A stretch of 64,000 bases of DNA. It comes from an uncultured Bacteroidia bacterium. GTDB lineage: Bacteria > Bacteroidota > Bacteroidia > Bacteroidales > UBA932. The first letter of the stretch is position 1. Every line of letters begins with the position of its first letter. Positions 52,727 to 61,243 of this stretch are shown here, piece by piece. Location of the stretch: assembly GCA_902798975.1 (NCBI GenBank), contig CADBYT010000004.1, positions 1 to 64,000 on the forward strand, written 5' to 3'. Made by a program: the position numbers and the translations under genes. The notes under the pieces were generated by a model. The model was not told the origin of the DNA, did no database searches, and saw only the letters and a program-made list of their open reading frames with translations.

Positions 52727-55548
52727 CGGCCGCAGATATTTTTAAAGTCACACCACTGGCAGGATTTCGCGTCGTCCGTCCGGCGGAAGGGCACGGACGG
52801 GTCAGCGATCTCGGCGAGCAGGCCGTCCAGCCGCTCCGCCATCAGGGAAAGGAAGCGCCCGTTGAGCGCGACGGTCTCGATTTCCCGGACGAAAAGCCGG
52901 GAGGTTTGGTAGATGGAATTCACGATGCGGCAGCCCTGCACCCGGGAATCTCCGGCCACGAAGCGGTCGTAGAGGTAGAGCTGCAGGGCGATCTTGGGCC
53001 GCTTGCCGTTGTCCGGGCCGAAGAGTTTCTCCACCACGGCGTCGGCATTCTCTTCCGTGATCAGGAAATCCTCGTCGGTCACCTTGCCGGTCTTGTAGTC
53101 CACCACGCGCACCTCGCCGGGCACGATGCTGTCCAGGCGGTCGATGAAGCCGATGAAGCGGAAGCCGCCGATCTCGAGGTAGCGGGGCTTTTCCAGGTCG
53201 AGGATGGTGATGCTGTCCTGCCCGGCCGCCGCGAGTTGCTCCAGGTCGCGCTCGATCGTTTTACGGACATAGCTGCAGACCAGGTCCTCGAAGAGGATGT
53301 TGCGTCCGCTCAGCTCGAAGCTGTGCAGGGCTTCCAGCATGTAGTGCCGCACCGTTTCGCGGACACGGCCGTCCTTCAGCAGCGCCTCCAGATAGGCGCG
53401 GGACACCTGCTGGTCCGGGGTCTCGTACAGCGCCTGCATCGTCTTGTGGAAGACGTTGCCGATGTCGTTGGCTTCCAGCGCCTCCGCCACTTCCTCCTGC
53501 TCCTTAAGCCCACGGACGCTGTGGTAGTAGAAGCGCGCCGGGCAGTCCAGGTAGCTCTGCAGGGCCGAGGCCGACAGGTACTTCTCGCGCAGGATGCGGA
53601 GGTCTTCCTCCGTCTTGGGAATCTGGCTTTCGTCGTCCGGGGTGCTGATCTCCGCCTGCATCACGTAGCGGGTGAGCGGCGCATGGAAATGCAACTCCAG
53701 TTGCTTGATGTAGCGGCTCTCCTCGCCACCCTTCACGCCTTCCGTGCGGGAGTCGAAGAGCAGCCAGACCTGCCTCGCGCGGCGTATCATCCGGTAGAAA
53801 TAATAGGCCCAGACGGCGTCCTGGTATTCGTAGGTCGGCAGCCCGAAGCCCCGGCGCAGCTCGGCCGGCACGAACGAAGCCGCCACGCTGCGGCGTGGGA
53901 AGATGCCCTCGTTGCAGCTCAGCAGGACGAGATTGTCGAAGTCCAGGGCGCGCGTCTCCAGCGGCCCCATGATCTGCAGGCCCTTCAGCGGCTCGCCGTG
54001 GAACGGGTCGGTCGCGCCGGCCAGGAGCTTCGCCAGCAGGCGGAAATAGGTGGCAGGCAGGACCGGCAGTTCGCGGTCGTGCAGGCGCCCGACGGCGAGG
54101 TAGTATTCGCGGACGAAGTCCAGCTCCAGAGCCATGCCGGGCTGCTCGCGCAGCGCCGTGCCGAGGAAGCTGAGCAGCGCGAGCTGGTAGTCCTCCAGGG
54201 CGCGGACCTGGGCGGCGGAGCGTTCGCCGGGCGCCTTCGCGACCGGCTGAAAGATGTGGTCGAAGAGCGGCAGCCCGGACAGCTCCTCCCGGGAAATGTA
54301 ATAGCGCGCCTGCTTGCGCACCGCGGCCATGCGCGCCTCTTCTTCCTCCCCCGCCAGGGTCTTGAAAATGCTGTTGGAGAAGAGGGACCAGACCTGCTTG
54401 TGGTAGAAGTACCACTGCCCGTCCTTCTCGCGCAGGTGCATCTGCAGCGCGGCCACGTCGTCCATCAGGGCGCTCAGGGCACTGCCCGACATCGGGTAGC
54501 CCATCGTCACGTTGATGTCCCGGATGTGCTCCGGGACGGAATTCAGCACGCTCATCAGCAGGCTCTCGTCGGGCAGGACGACGGCCGTCTCGATGCCGCC
54601 GGCACCGAGCTGCTCCAGGATGGCCGGAATCTGCTTGGCCTGGCCCACGGCCGAAGGCACGCTAAGCACGTGGACTTGCGGGTCCGGCAGCGGCTCCGGG
54701 TCGGGGTCGAAGGCCTGCGGGAACTCGAGCACGTTGTCGCGCAGGAAGAAGGAAGACTTGTTGTGCGGATCGCTGATCCAGCCCTTTCCGTAGTCCCAGC
54801 AAAACTCCGCCAGATGCGCGTCGCGCAGGCGCCGCATCAGGCGTTTCTCGCACGCGTTGAGCGCGTTGAGTCCCACGAAAACGAATTTCCGGACCTGTCC
54901 GAAACGCTCCTGCAGCAGGTCCGTCGCGGGCGTGTCCGCGAGGCGCTCGGCCAGGGTGCGGTACACCTGCCCGGGGCAGGACATGCCCAGTTCTCCCAGG
55001 CGCTCATTGAAATTCCGGTAGAGCGGCAGGAGGATGTCCCAGATGCGCCGGAAAGCCTCTTTGTATTTGCCTCCGGTCTTGAAATGCGAGAGGAAATGGC
55101 GGATGGCATCCACCTGCCCTTCCTCAAGGTAGTCGAAATCGTCCTGGAGCGCGCGGAAGTCCGCGATGTTCCGGAAGAGCTGCTCCGGATCGATGAGGTA
55201 TTTGTCCACGTCGCCGAAGTCCGACAGCAGCACCCCGCCCCAGAAGATGAAGTCGTCCAGTTCCTCGGCCTTCGCGCCCTGCGCCTCATAGAGCGGCTTG
55301 TAGCAGGCGTACAGCTCCAGCAACAGGTGGACCTGGTCGGTCTTGTGCGCCCCGGCGAGGGTGTAGAAGAAGTCGTCCATCGTGTAGACGGCGGGCGCGC
55401 ACAGGGGCCGGCCGGACCGGGCGGCGCAGGCTCCCAGATACTTCTGGAAAAAGAGCAGCGCACGCCGGTTCGGGAAGATGAAGCACAGGTCTTCAACTCC
55501 TCCTGCGGCATCGTAATGCCGCGCCACCTGGTCGAGAAACGGGGTCAT
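52723..55548 (-). CDS. addB: AddB-like helicase/nuclease subunit
   Basis: A 941-residue partner of AddA. The C-terminal PD-(D/E)XK nuclease has VRVVDYKTGKVTDEDF. An iron-sulphur cluster is suggested by Cys in YLDCPARFYYHSVRGL and by CQWCDFKNICGR at the end. The N-terminal helicase-like part has no clear Walker A. The start at 55548 (MTPFLDQVARHY) lies 5 nt from a TATATTTG box (55554-55561). The open frame extends to 55614 but that part overlaps the duplicated alr start region and is not native. Confidence 0.9.
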   Translation of the reverse strand: MTPFLDQVARHYDAAGGVEDLCFIFPNRRALLFFQKYLGACAARSGRPLCAPAVYTMDDFFYTLAGAHKTDQVHLLLELYACYKPLYEAQGAKAEELDDFIFWGGVLLSDFGDVDKYLIDPEQLFRNIADFRALQDDFDYLEEGQVDAIRHFLSHFKTGGKYKEAFRRIWDILLPLYRNFNERLGELGMSCPGQVYRTLAERLADTPATDLLQERFGQVRKFVFVGLNALNACEKRLMRRLRDAHLAEFCWDYGKGWISDPHNKSSFFLRDNVLEFPQAFDPDPEPLPDPQVHVLSVPSAVGQAKQIPAILEQLGAGGIETAVVLPDESLLMSVLNSVPEHIRDINVTMGYPMSGSALSALMDDVAALQMHLREKDGQWYFYHKQVWSLFSNSIFKTLAGEEEEARMAAVRKQARYYISREELSGLPLFDHIFQPVAKAPGERSAAQVRALEDYQLALLSFLGTALREQPGMALELDFVREYYLAVGRLHDRELPVLPATYFRLLAKLLAGATDPFHGEPLKGLQIMGPLETRALDFDNLVLLSCNEGIFPRRSVAASFVPAELRRGFGLPTYEYQDAVWAYYFYRMIRRARQVWLLFDSRTEGVKGGEESRYIKQLELHFHAPLTRYVMQAEISTPDDESQIPKTEEDLRILREKYLSASALQSYLDCPARFYYHSVRGLKEQEEVAEALEANDIGNVFHKTMQALYETPDQQVSRAYLEALLKDGRVRETVRHYMLEALHSFELSGRNILFEDLVCSYVRKTIERDLEQLAAAGQDSITILDLEKPRYLEIGGFRFIGFIDRLDSIVPGEVRVVDYKTGKVTDEDFLITEENADAVVEKLFGPDNGKRPKIALQLYLYDRFVAGDSRVQGCRIVNSIYQTSRLFVREIETVALNGRFLSLMAERLDGLLAEIADPSVPFRRTDDAKSCQWCDFKNICGR

Positions 55549-55576
55549 ACATACAAATATACTGATAAAAATCTTT

Positions 55577-55633
55577 ATCTTTGCATGATATGTCCCGCGA
55601 GAATGACTTTTCACGTTTGGAGTTGCGCCTGCC
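55577..55633 (+). repeat. Inverted duplicate of the alr promoter and start, mini-frame to 55736
   Basis: The sequence from TATCTTTGCATGATATGTCC through the codons for MSRENDFSRLELRLP repeats the start of alr (59352-59410, opposite strand) over about 56 bp with two silent differences. An ATG at 55590 then opens a 48-codon frame that ends at 55736 inside the AT-rich islet. It is probably a truncated gene start with a working promoter. The two copies face each other across 3.8 kb. Confidence 0.85.
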
Positions 55634-55684
55634 CGTCCCGAAGATCATGAAGGGTGAACAATCCGATTGCTGCCAGCGTGGTTC

Positions 55685-56329
55685 TCATCGTTTTTTACAC
55701 ATCAGTTCTGCCAATTTCTCCTCCGGGTATTCTTGATATCTTTCGATGTATTTTTGCATGAATTCATTCACCCTATAATCAGGCTGTAATCCATTGTTTA
55801 GGAAGTCTATTCCTTTCTCTTTTTGGCCGACAACCATATAAAGCAGAGGCAGCATATAAAATTGATAATCCCGTCCTATCAGCAATTCCCTTTTCTCGAA
55901 AGCTTCTATCAGGCGTTCGACATTCTCAAACTCCGTGTAAAAAGGATATGCATAAAGCCTTATTTCTTTGAAGATTTCATCCATTTTCCCATCGAGGTTT
56001 GTGTTGTCTTTGAAGAACCAGTCCTTAAACTTGTACTCGGGCTCCAAATAACCTAACTGGGCCATAAAAATGGGAATAGGGAGGATAGCTTTCCCTTCAC
56101 GATGATCGGTTAGTTGGACATACAGGCGTTCTATTATGATATGCCGAATACCAACAGCAACGTCAATCCCACGACCGGAGGAATATGTATATTGCCCAAA
56201 ATTTAGCAAGTCATGGAACACATCATCATGGCTTGATTCACGAAAGTAACAGTAGCCTTTTTTTTTGAAACCTTCATCTAGACACCGGATTTTCAGTGCC
56301 GAATTAATCTCGTCCTTTAATGTGCTCAT
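55685..56329 (-). CDS. Probable immunity protein of an orphan toxin module
   Basis: A 214-residue protein of markedly lower GC than its neighbours. It begins MSTLKDEINSALKIRCLDEG and is largely helical and acidic, without signal peptide or membrane segment; DUF4304-like features (FKKKGYCYFRESSHDDV) are suggestive. It overlaps the toxin-like gene by 4 nt (ATGA), which is the usual order toxin then immunity. The immunity role is inferred from context and composition. Confidence 0.55.
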   Translation of the reverse strand: MSTLKDEINSALKIRCLDEGFKKKGYCYFRESSHDDVFHDLLNFGQYTYSSGRGIDVAVGIRHIIIERLYVQLTDHREGKAILPIPIFMAQLGYLEPEYKFKDWFFKDNTNLDGKMDEIFKEIRLYAYPFYTEFENVERLIEAFEKRELLIGRDYQFYMLPLLYMVVGQKEKGIDFLNNGLQPDYRVNEFMQKYIERYQEYPEEKLAELMCKKR

Positions 56330-56754
56330 AAGCTAGAATCGAATAATAATGAATGAGTAATCATTGTTGGTGTACCGTTTGGCCAAACAGATAACGCATT
56401 GGAGCCCACCGGTGTTATTGGAATTCTCGGTTGAAGGCTCTTCTGCAAAGCAAGATAATCACTAATCCTCATTCCGGGAGTCATTTCCGGTAACGGAGAA
56501 GCCATCTGGGGATATACAATTCGTTGATTGTGAGTATATCCGGCATAGGGGCCATTCTTCACTTCAATCAAAACCTTTTCTCCGTCAAAATCCGCGACCA
56601 TATCAACTCGAACTTTCGTATCACCCACCTTAATTGTTACTTGCTTTCGGGAAACCATTCCGCCTTGATCAGTTACCTTTTTTCTCCCATCTGTTCCCCG
56701 ATTCTTCCTTTCTCGGCGAAATCCATTTGACTGTGGTCGGCGGGAAGAGTACAT
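56326..56754 (-). CDS. Probable PD-(D/E)XK nuclease toxin fragment
   Basis: A 142-residue AT-rich frame. After a basic leader comes a nuclease-like core: VRVDMVADFDGEKVLIEVKN with the D and E-x-K of restriction-endonuclease folds, then YTHNQRIVYPQM with the downstream Gln. Such domains end polymorphic toxins (Rhs, CDI, T6SS). The long delivery part is missing, so this is an orphan C-terminal module. The start could be 56754 or the later ATG at 56658. A second 64-residue frame (TTG start at 56863) overlaps it and is unassigned. Confidence 0.55.
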   Translation of the reverse strand: MYSSRRPQSNGFRRERKNRGTDGRKKVTDQGGMVSRKQVTIKVGDTKVRVDMVADFDGEKVLIEVKNGPYAGYTHNQRIVYPQMASPLPEMTPGMRISDYLALQKSLQPRIPITPVGSNALSVWPNGTPTMITHSLLFDSSL

Positions 56755-56901
56755 CGTCCGTCTTTAGATAGAAAAAGAGCGCCACGCCTTCCCAGGTTTG
56801 ACGCTCTCCATAGTTTGCATAAAGTTTTGCTGACGTCGTCAGCGTATCAATTGTCTGCCGCAAAGATAATCACTTTCTCTTGAAAACCAAGAATATTTCG
56901 A
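56755..56901. other. AT-rich upstream region of the toxin module
   Basis: The 147 bp between the toxin frame and the C1B peptidase gene hold a TATCTTTG-type box on the minus strand near 56862 and an overlapping unassigned small frame. Composition changes sharply around 56880, marking the right edge of the islet. Confidence 0.5.
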
Positions 56902-58272
56902 CTATTCCTCTCCGAGGAACATCGGGTCCCAGGCGGGAAGCAGGATGGGCTTCTGCTCGAGCATCTTCAGCACGTCGGCCGGGACGAACTGCTTCTCCAC
57001 CACGAGGCGGAACATGTATTCGTCGAACCACTCGTCGGTCATGATGATGTTGCCCTGATAGCCGGACGAGGCGCCCCAGCTGTTCTCCACCATCCACTTC
57101 TGCGGCTTGCCGTCCTTCAGGTCCACGGCGATGAGGGTCATCGCGTGGGAGGAGCCGCTCGCGTGCGTCATGACGCGCTGGCGCTTGTCCATCGAAAGAT
57201 CGACGCCCAGCAGGGATTCGTAGTCGAAGTTGTTGAGGTCGGCCACGCCCCGGGTGCGGTCGAGGAACTTGTTCACGTCGCAGGAGAAATACATCGCCTT
57301 GTTCGCCTTGATGGAGGCGATGGCCATTTCCTTGATGCGCTCGATGGGAAGGTTGACATAGAGCCAGTTCTGCCCGTCGTAGAGGTGGCGGTCGTACTGG
57401 ATCTCGTAGACCTTGCCGTATTCGCGGACCGGGTCGTTCATCAGCATCACATAGTTGTGCTCGAGGTCATAGCCGAGCAGTTCCTGATAGAACGCCTGCG
57501 GCGTATAGCTTTTGCCCTTCCATTCGAATTCGGTCGGAGGCACGCCCAGGCAGAGCGCCAGCACGTGGTAGACGTCCTTGAGCATCTTCGTCTTCTCCTT
57601 CTCCAGGAAGGCCGGGAGGTCCTTGACCTTGACGCCGGTGGGCGTCTGACGCAGCTTCAAGCCGTCGCGGCGCAGCAGGGTCTTCAGCTGGGTGGCCATG
57701 GCGGAAGTGTTGTTGGCCGAGAGGCTCTCGGGCATCACGTTCGCGGGCACCACGCCGTATTTCATCACGAGGTTGGCCACACCGGTGAAGGTGCCTCCGT
57801 CGCTGATAGGGTTGCTGAACAGCCAGTCCACCTCGCGGTCGTCGAAGGGCTTGTCGCGGGTGTCGATGACCGCCTGCAGGAAAAGATTCGCCTTCTCCAG
57901 CTGGTCGTAGAAGAAGTTGTAGTTCTGCGAGAAGCGGAAATCTCCCAGGTCGTGCTTGTCCGCCGCGGCGGCGCGCAACACGTTCAGGCCCGTGAACAGC
58001 CAGCACCGGCCGGAGGATTTCTGGTCGGTGATGCCCCAGGTCTTGACGCGGTCGGAGAACTCCGTGTCAATCATCGCGGCATTTTCCGCATTCGCGGACA
58101 GGACCGTGATGGCCGTGGTGTTCAGCGCGTTGCGGATGGCCTTGTCGGCGACGGTGCCTTCGTACCCCTTGCTGATCTCGGCGAGCATCTCCGGGGTGAT
58201 GGAACCTTTCGGCTGGGCGGCAGCGGCGATGCCGAACAGGGCCGCCGCAAGGAGAATAAGAGTCTTCTTCAT
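56902..58272 (-). CDS. C1B family cysteine aminopeptidase (bleomycin hydrolase-like)
   Basis: A 456-residue papain-fold peptidase with a signal peptide (MKKTLILLAAALFGIAAAA), so it acts outside the cytoplasm. The catalytic Cys90 is in SSGRCWLFTGLN, the histidine in GSSHAMTLIAV and the asparagine in VENSWGASSGYQG. The related C1B enzymes form hexamers and trim peptides. It lies 12 bp upstream of the alr stop side on the same strand, downstream of alr in transcription order. Confidence 0.93.
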   Translation of the reverse strand: MKKTLILLAAALFGIAAAAQPKGSITPEMLAEISKGYEGTVADKAIRNALNTTAITVLSANAENAAMIDTEFSDRVKTWGITDQKSSGRCWLFTGLNVLRAAAADKHDLGDFRFSQNYNFFYDQLEKANLFLQAVIDTRDKPFDDREVDWLFSNPISDGGTFTGVANLVMKYGVVPANVMPESLSANNTSAMATQLKTLLRRDGLKLRQTPTGVKVKDLPAFLEKEKTKMLKDVYHVLALCLGVPPTEFEWKGKSYTPQAFYQELLGYDLEHNYVMLMNDPVREYGKVYEIQYDRHLYDGQNWLYVNLPIERIKEMAIASIKANKAMYFSCDVNKFLDRTRGVADLNNFDYESLLGVDLSMDKRQRVMTHASGSSHAMTLIAVDLKDGKPQKWMVENSWGASSGYQGNIIMTDEWFDEYMFRLVVEKQFVPADVLKMLEQKPILLPAWDPMFLGEE

Positions 58273-58284
58273 ATTGATTATTAG

Positions 58285-59397
58285 TTATTTGCGGATGATG
58301 ATGCGCTCGATGCGGCGCGGCACCGAAGTCAGGATCTCGTAGGGGATGGTCCCGAGGATGCCAGCCAGCTCCTCGACGGTCGGATCCTCGCCGAAGATGG
58401 TCACGGTGTCGCCGGGCTGTACGGGGATGCCCGTGACGTCAATCATGCACATGTCCATGCAGATGTTGCCGATGGTGGGGGCGCGGTGGCCGTTCACGCT
58501 GAACGTCACGGCGCCGCAGCCGAAATGGCGGTCCATGCCGTCGGCATAGCCCACCGGGATGGTGGCGATGACGGTGCCGGTCGGCGCCACATGGCCGTGG
58601 CGGCCGTACCCGATGGTGCCGTCTTCCGGTCCGAGGGTCTTGACCTGCAGGACCTTGACTTTCAGCGAAGCCACCGGCTGAAGGCGCACCCCGGGCAGGG
58701 AGCTGATCCCGTAGATGCCGATGCCGAGGCGTACCATGTCGTGCTGATGCTGCGGGAAACGCTCGATGCCGGCAGAGTTGAGGATGTGCCACATCGGCTT
58801 GTAGCCGAGGGCGTCCGTGATGGTCTGCGCGTTCTGCTCGAACATGGCGATCTGGCCCCGGGTGAATTCATCCTCGGCCGGGTCTTCCGCGGCGGCCAGG
58901 TGTGAATAGACGGAGACCACGCGGATCTCGTCGTGCGTCTGCAGGAAGTCCAGCAGCGCGGGCAGTTCGCCGGTCATGAAGCCGAGCCGGTGCATGCCGG
59001 TGTCCAGCTTGATGTGGATGGGGAACTGCTTGAGGCCGCGGCTGCGCAGTTCGGTGCAGAGGGCCTCCAGGGTATAGAGATTGGGAATGCCCGGCTCCAG
59101 GTGATTCTCGATGATCTCGGGGAAGAAGTCCGTGCCGGCCGTGAGGACGAGGATGGGCAGGGAGATACCGTTGCGGCGCAGCTCCATGCCCTCGACGGGC
59201 AGGGCCACCGCCAGGTAGTCGGCGCCTTCCTGCTGCATCATGGAGGCAAACTCCACCGCGCCGTGGCCGTAGGCGTTGGCCTTCACGAGCACAAGCAGCT
59301 TCGTAGAGGGCTTCAGCAGGCCGCGGAAATAGCGGTAGTTGCTCCTGCAGGCGGGCAGGCGCAGCTCCAGACGTGAAAAGTCATTCTCGCGGGACAT
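58285..59397 (-). CDS. alr: Alanine racemase
   Basis: A 370-residue PLP enzyme that makes D-alanine for peptidoglycan. PLP-Lys39 is in LVLVKANAYGHGA, the substrate-side motif is RLGIGIYGISSLP, and the second base tyrosine is in TIPVGYADGMDRHF. It is not fused to MurF. The start at 59397 (MSRENDFSRLELRLP) follows a TATCTTTG box 6 nt upstream (59404-59411). The first 56 bp are duplicated in inverted orientation at 55577-55633. It is followed by the C1B peptidase gene. Confidence 0.96.
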   Translation of the reverse strand: MSRENDFSRLELRLPACRSNYRYFRGLLKPSTKLLVLVKANAYGHGAVEFASMMQQEGADYLAVALPVEGMELRRNGISLPILVLTAGTDFFPEIIENHLEPGIPNLYTLEALCTELRSRGLKQFPIHIKLDTGMHRLGFMTGELPALLDFLQTHDEIRVVSVYSHLAAAEDPAEDEFTRGQIAMFEQNAQTITDALGYKPMWHILNSAGIERFPQHQHDMVRLGIGIYGISSLPGVRLQPVASLKVKVLQVKTLGPEDGTIGYGRHGHVAPTGTVIATIPVGYADGMDRHFGCGAVTFSVNGHRAPTIGNICMDMCMIDVTGIPVQPGDTVTIFGEDPTVEELAGILGTIPYEILTSVPRRIERIIIRK

Positions 59398-59403
59398 ATC
59401 ATG

Positions 59404-59411
59404 CAAAGATA
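59404..59411 (-). promoter_or_regulatory. -7 promoter box for alr
   Basis: TATCTTTG on the minus strand ends 6 nt before the alr ATG. An identical box lies in the inverted duplicate at 55577. Confidence 0.6.
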
Positions 59412-59423
59412 CGAAAAATAACA

Positions 59424-59458
59424 ACAAAAACGTCGGCCTTGCAGGTCGACGTTTTTGT
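59424..59458 (-). terminator. Intrinsic terminator between rpmH and alr
   Basis: A 12-bp perfect stem (ACAAAAACGTCG and CGACGTTTTTGT) with an 11-nt loop. It lies downstream of rpmH and carries U-rich arms on both strands. Confidence 0.85.
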
Positions 59459-59474
59459 TCCGGAGAGGCGCTTT

Positions 59475-59627
59475 CTACCAGCGGTCCTCGGAGGAAACGG
59501 TGAGCTTCTTGCGGCCATGGGCGCGGCGGGACGCGAGGACCCGGCGGCCGTTCGGCGTGCTCATACGCTCGCGGAAGCCGTGCTTGTTGACACGCTTGCG
59601 GTTGGAGGGTTGAAAAGTCCTTTTCAT
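59475..59627 (-). CDS. rpmH: 50S ribosomal protein L34 (bL34)
   Basis: A 50-residue very basic protein: [20 protein letters not shown], then [20 protein letters not shown] and a short tail [10 protein letters not shown]. This matches L34 throughout; the gene is short and easily missed. No dnaA or rnpA is adjacent, unlike in many bacteria. A strong terminator follows, and rsmG lies 19 bp upstream. Confidence 0.97.
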   Translation of the reverse strand: MKRTFQPSNRKRVNKHGFRERMSTPNGRRVLASRRAHGRKKLTVSSEDRW

Positions 59628-59646
59628 ATCTTCTATTTTTTAGTTT

Positions 59647-60267
59647 TCAGATTTTGGGAGGGCAAAGGTAATCTTTTCCGATTTCAATTACAAATTTTTC
59701 TGCAAAATATTCATCTTTCAGCCATTCATCGATGCGCCATGTCCGGATTTTTCCGGGCTCGACCCGGCATTTCCGGGTCAGCTCGGAGATCTCCGCATTC
59801 ACGTCCCCGCCCTTGAGATAGAGGATGCTGCGGCGGAATTTCCCCTTCACCCAGGGGTAGAAACTGTCCAGCGAGGTGACGGCGCGCGACACCACCCAGT
59901 CGAAGCTCTCCCGGAGGCTCTCGGCGCGGGCGTTGACGCAGCGCACGTTCTGCAGGCCGAGGCCGTCGGCGACCGCCTGGGCGACCTTGATCTTCTTGGC
60001 GATGGAGTCGCAGAGGGTGAAGTGCGCGGCCGGGAATTCGGTTGCCAGCGGAATACCCGGAAAGCCGCCACCCGTACCCAGGTCCAGAATCGAGGCGCCG
60101 TCGAAAGCGCCCGGATAAAAACGGTTGACATACTCTGCGATCGCCAGCGAATGGAGGATGTGGTGCTCATAAAGCGCGTCGATGTCCTTGCGGGACACGA
60201 CGTTGATCCGCTCGTTCCATTCGCGGTAGAGCGTCATCATCGCTTCGTATTGTTCTTTCGTTCTCAC
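59647..60267 (-). CDS. rsmG: 16S rRNA (guanine527-N7)-methyltransferase
   Basis: A 206-residue methyltransferase (GidB) that modifies G527 of 16S rRNA. SAM-binding motif I is SILDLGTGGGFPGIPLATEF, and the N-terminal LYREWNERINVVSRKDIDAL is the family start. Loss of RsmG gives low-level streptomycin resistance in several bacteria. It precedes rpmH on the same strand. Confidence 0.96.
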   Translation of the reverse strand: MRTKEQYEAMMTLYREWNERINVVSRKDIDALYEHHILHSLAIAEYVNRFYPGAFDGASILDLGTGGGFPGIPLATEFPAAHFTLCDSIAKKIKVAQAVADGLGLQNVRCVNARAESLRESFDWVVSRAVTSLDSFYPWVKGKFRRSILYLKGGDVNAEISELTRKCRVEPGKIRTWRIDEWLKDEYFAEKFVIEIGKDYLCPPKI

Positions 60268-60308
60268 CGCCGCAAAGATACAATTGTTTTTTAGTATATT
60301 TGTAGTCT

Positions 60309-61238
60309 ATGATGCACTTGATCTTACAAACCAATCCCATCTCCGCCGAGAAAATTGCCGAACGGGCGGATTCCACCCGCGTGGCATGGAGCCGCTTCAA
60401 GGAAATGCTGAACGCCGACCCGGGCACTGCACTGCAGCAGCTGGGCCGCGACACCCTGACCTTCGGCCTGAAAGTCATCCTGGCGCTAGTCCTCTACTTC
60501 ATCGGCGCCTGGATCATCAAACGCATCAAGCATGCGCTGGAGCGCTGCTTCAAGCGCAAGAACACCGACCGGGCCATGGCCTCGTTCGTTTCCAGCTTCG
60601 TCTCCATCACCCTGACGTTCCTGTTGATCGTCATCCTCGTAGGCACGCTCGGCATCAACACCACCTCGCTCGCCGCCCTGCTGGCTGCAGGCGGCATGGC
60701 CCTCGGCATGGCGCTGAGCGGCACGGTGCAGAATTTCGCCGGCGGGCTGATGCTGATGATCTTCAAGCCTTTCAAGGCCGGCGACTACATCGAGGCCCAG
60801 GGCTATGCCGGCATCGTGACGGACGTCAACATCGTGGGCACGCACCTGACCACCATCGACAACCGCCGGGTGGTCCTGCCCAACGGCGCGCTCTCCAACG
60901 GCAACATCGTCAACTACAGCAGCTTCCCGCTGCGCCGCATCGACCTCCCGGTGAGCCTGGAATACGGCACGGACGCCGCCGCCTGCAAGGAGAAGCTCCT
61001 CGCCATCGTCCGCGAAGACGAGCGCATCCTGGACGCGGAGACGCCCGGCGCGGCCGACCCCTTCGTGGCCGTGCAGAAACTCTCCGAGAGCTCCGTCCAA
61101 TTCATCGTCCGCGCCTGGGTGAAGGGCAGCGATTTCTGGCCCGCCCAGTTCGACCTCAACGAACGCATCTACACCGAACTGCCGCAGGCAGGCTTCCGCT
61201 TCCCGTTCCCGCAGCTGGACGTGCACGTGCATAACTGA
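60309..61238 (+). CDS. Small-conductance mechanosensitive channel (MscS)
   Basis: A 309-residue channel with three membrane helices (LKVILALVLYFIGAWIIKRI and following). TM3 is small-residue rich (LAALLAAGGMALGMALSGTV), the family pore signature, followed by LMLMIFKPFKAGDYIEAQGY. The C-terminal vestibule domain follows (VVLPNGALSNGNIVNYSSFP). It relieves osmotic pressure. It is 5 bp upstream of the kinase-like gene, so all three genes to 63003 may be one operon. Confidence 0.95.
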   Translation: MMHLILQTNPISAEKIAERADSTRVAWSRFKEMLNADPGTALQQLGRDTLTFGLKVILALVLYFIGAWIIKRIKHALERCFKRKNTDRAMASFVSSFVSITLTFLLIVILVGTLGINTTSLAALLAAGGMALGMALSGTVQNFAGGLMLMIFKPFKAGDYIEAQGYAGIVTDVNIVGTHLTTIDNRRVVLPNGALSNGNIVNYSSFPLRRIDLPVSLEYGTDAAACKEKLLAIVREDERILDAETPGAADPFVAVQKLSESSVQFIVRAWVKGSDFWPAQFDLNERIYTELPQAGFRFPFPQLDVHVHN

Positions 61239-61243
61239 GTCCC

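Noticed and set aside
52906-55650. Long open frame antisense to addB
   Set aside because: No recognisable protein features; the AddB reading carries nuclease and Fe-S motifs.
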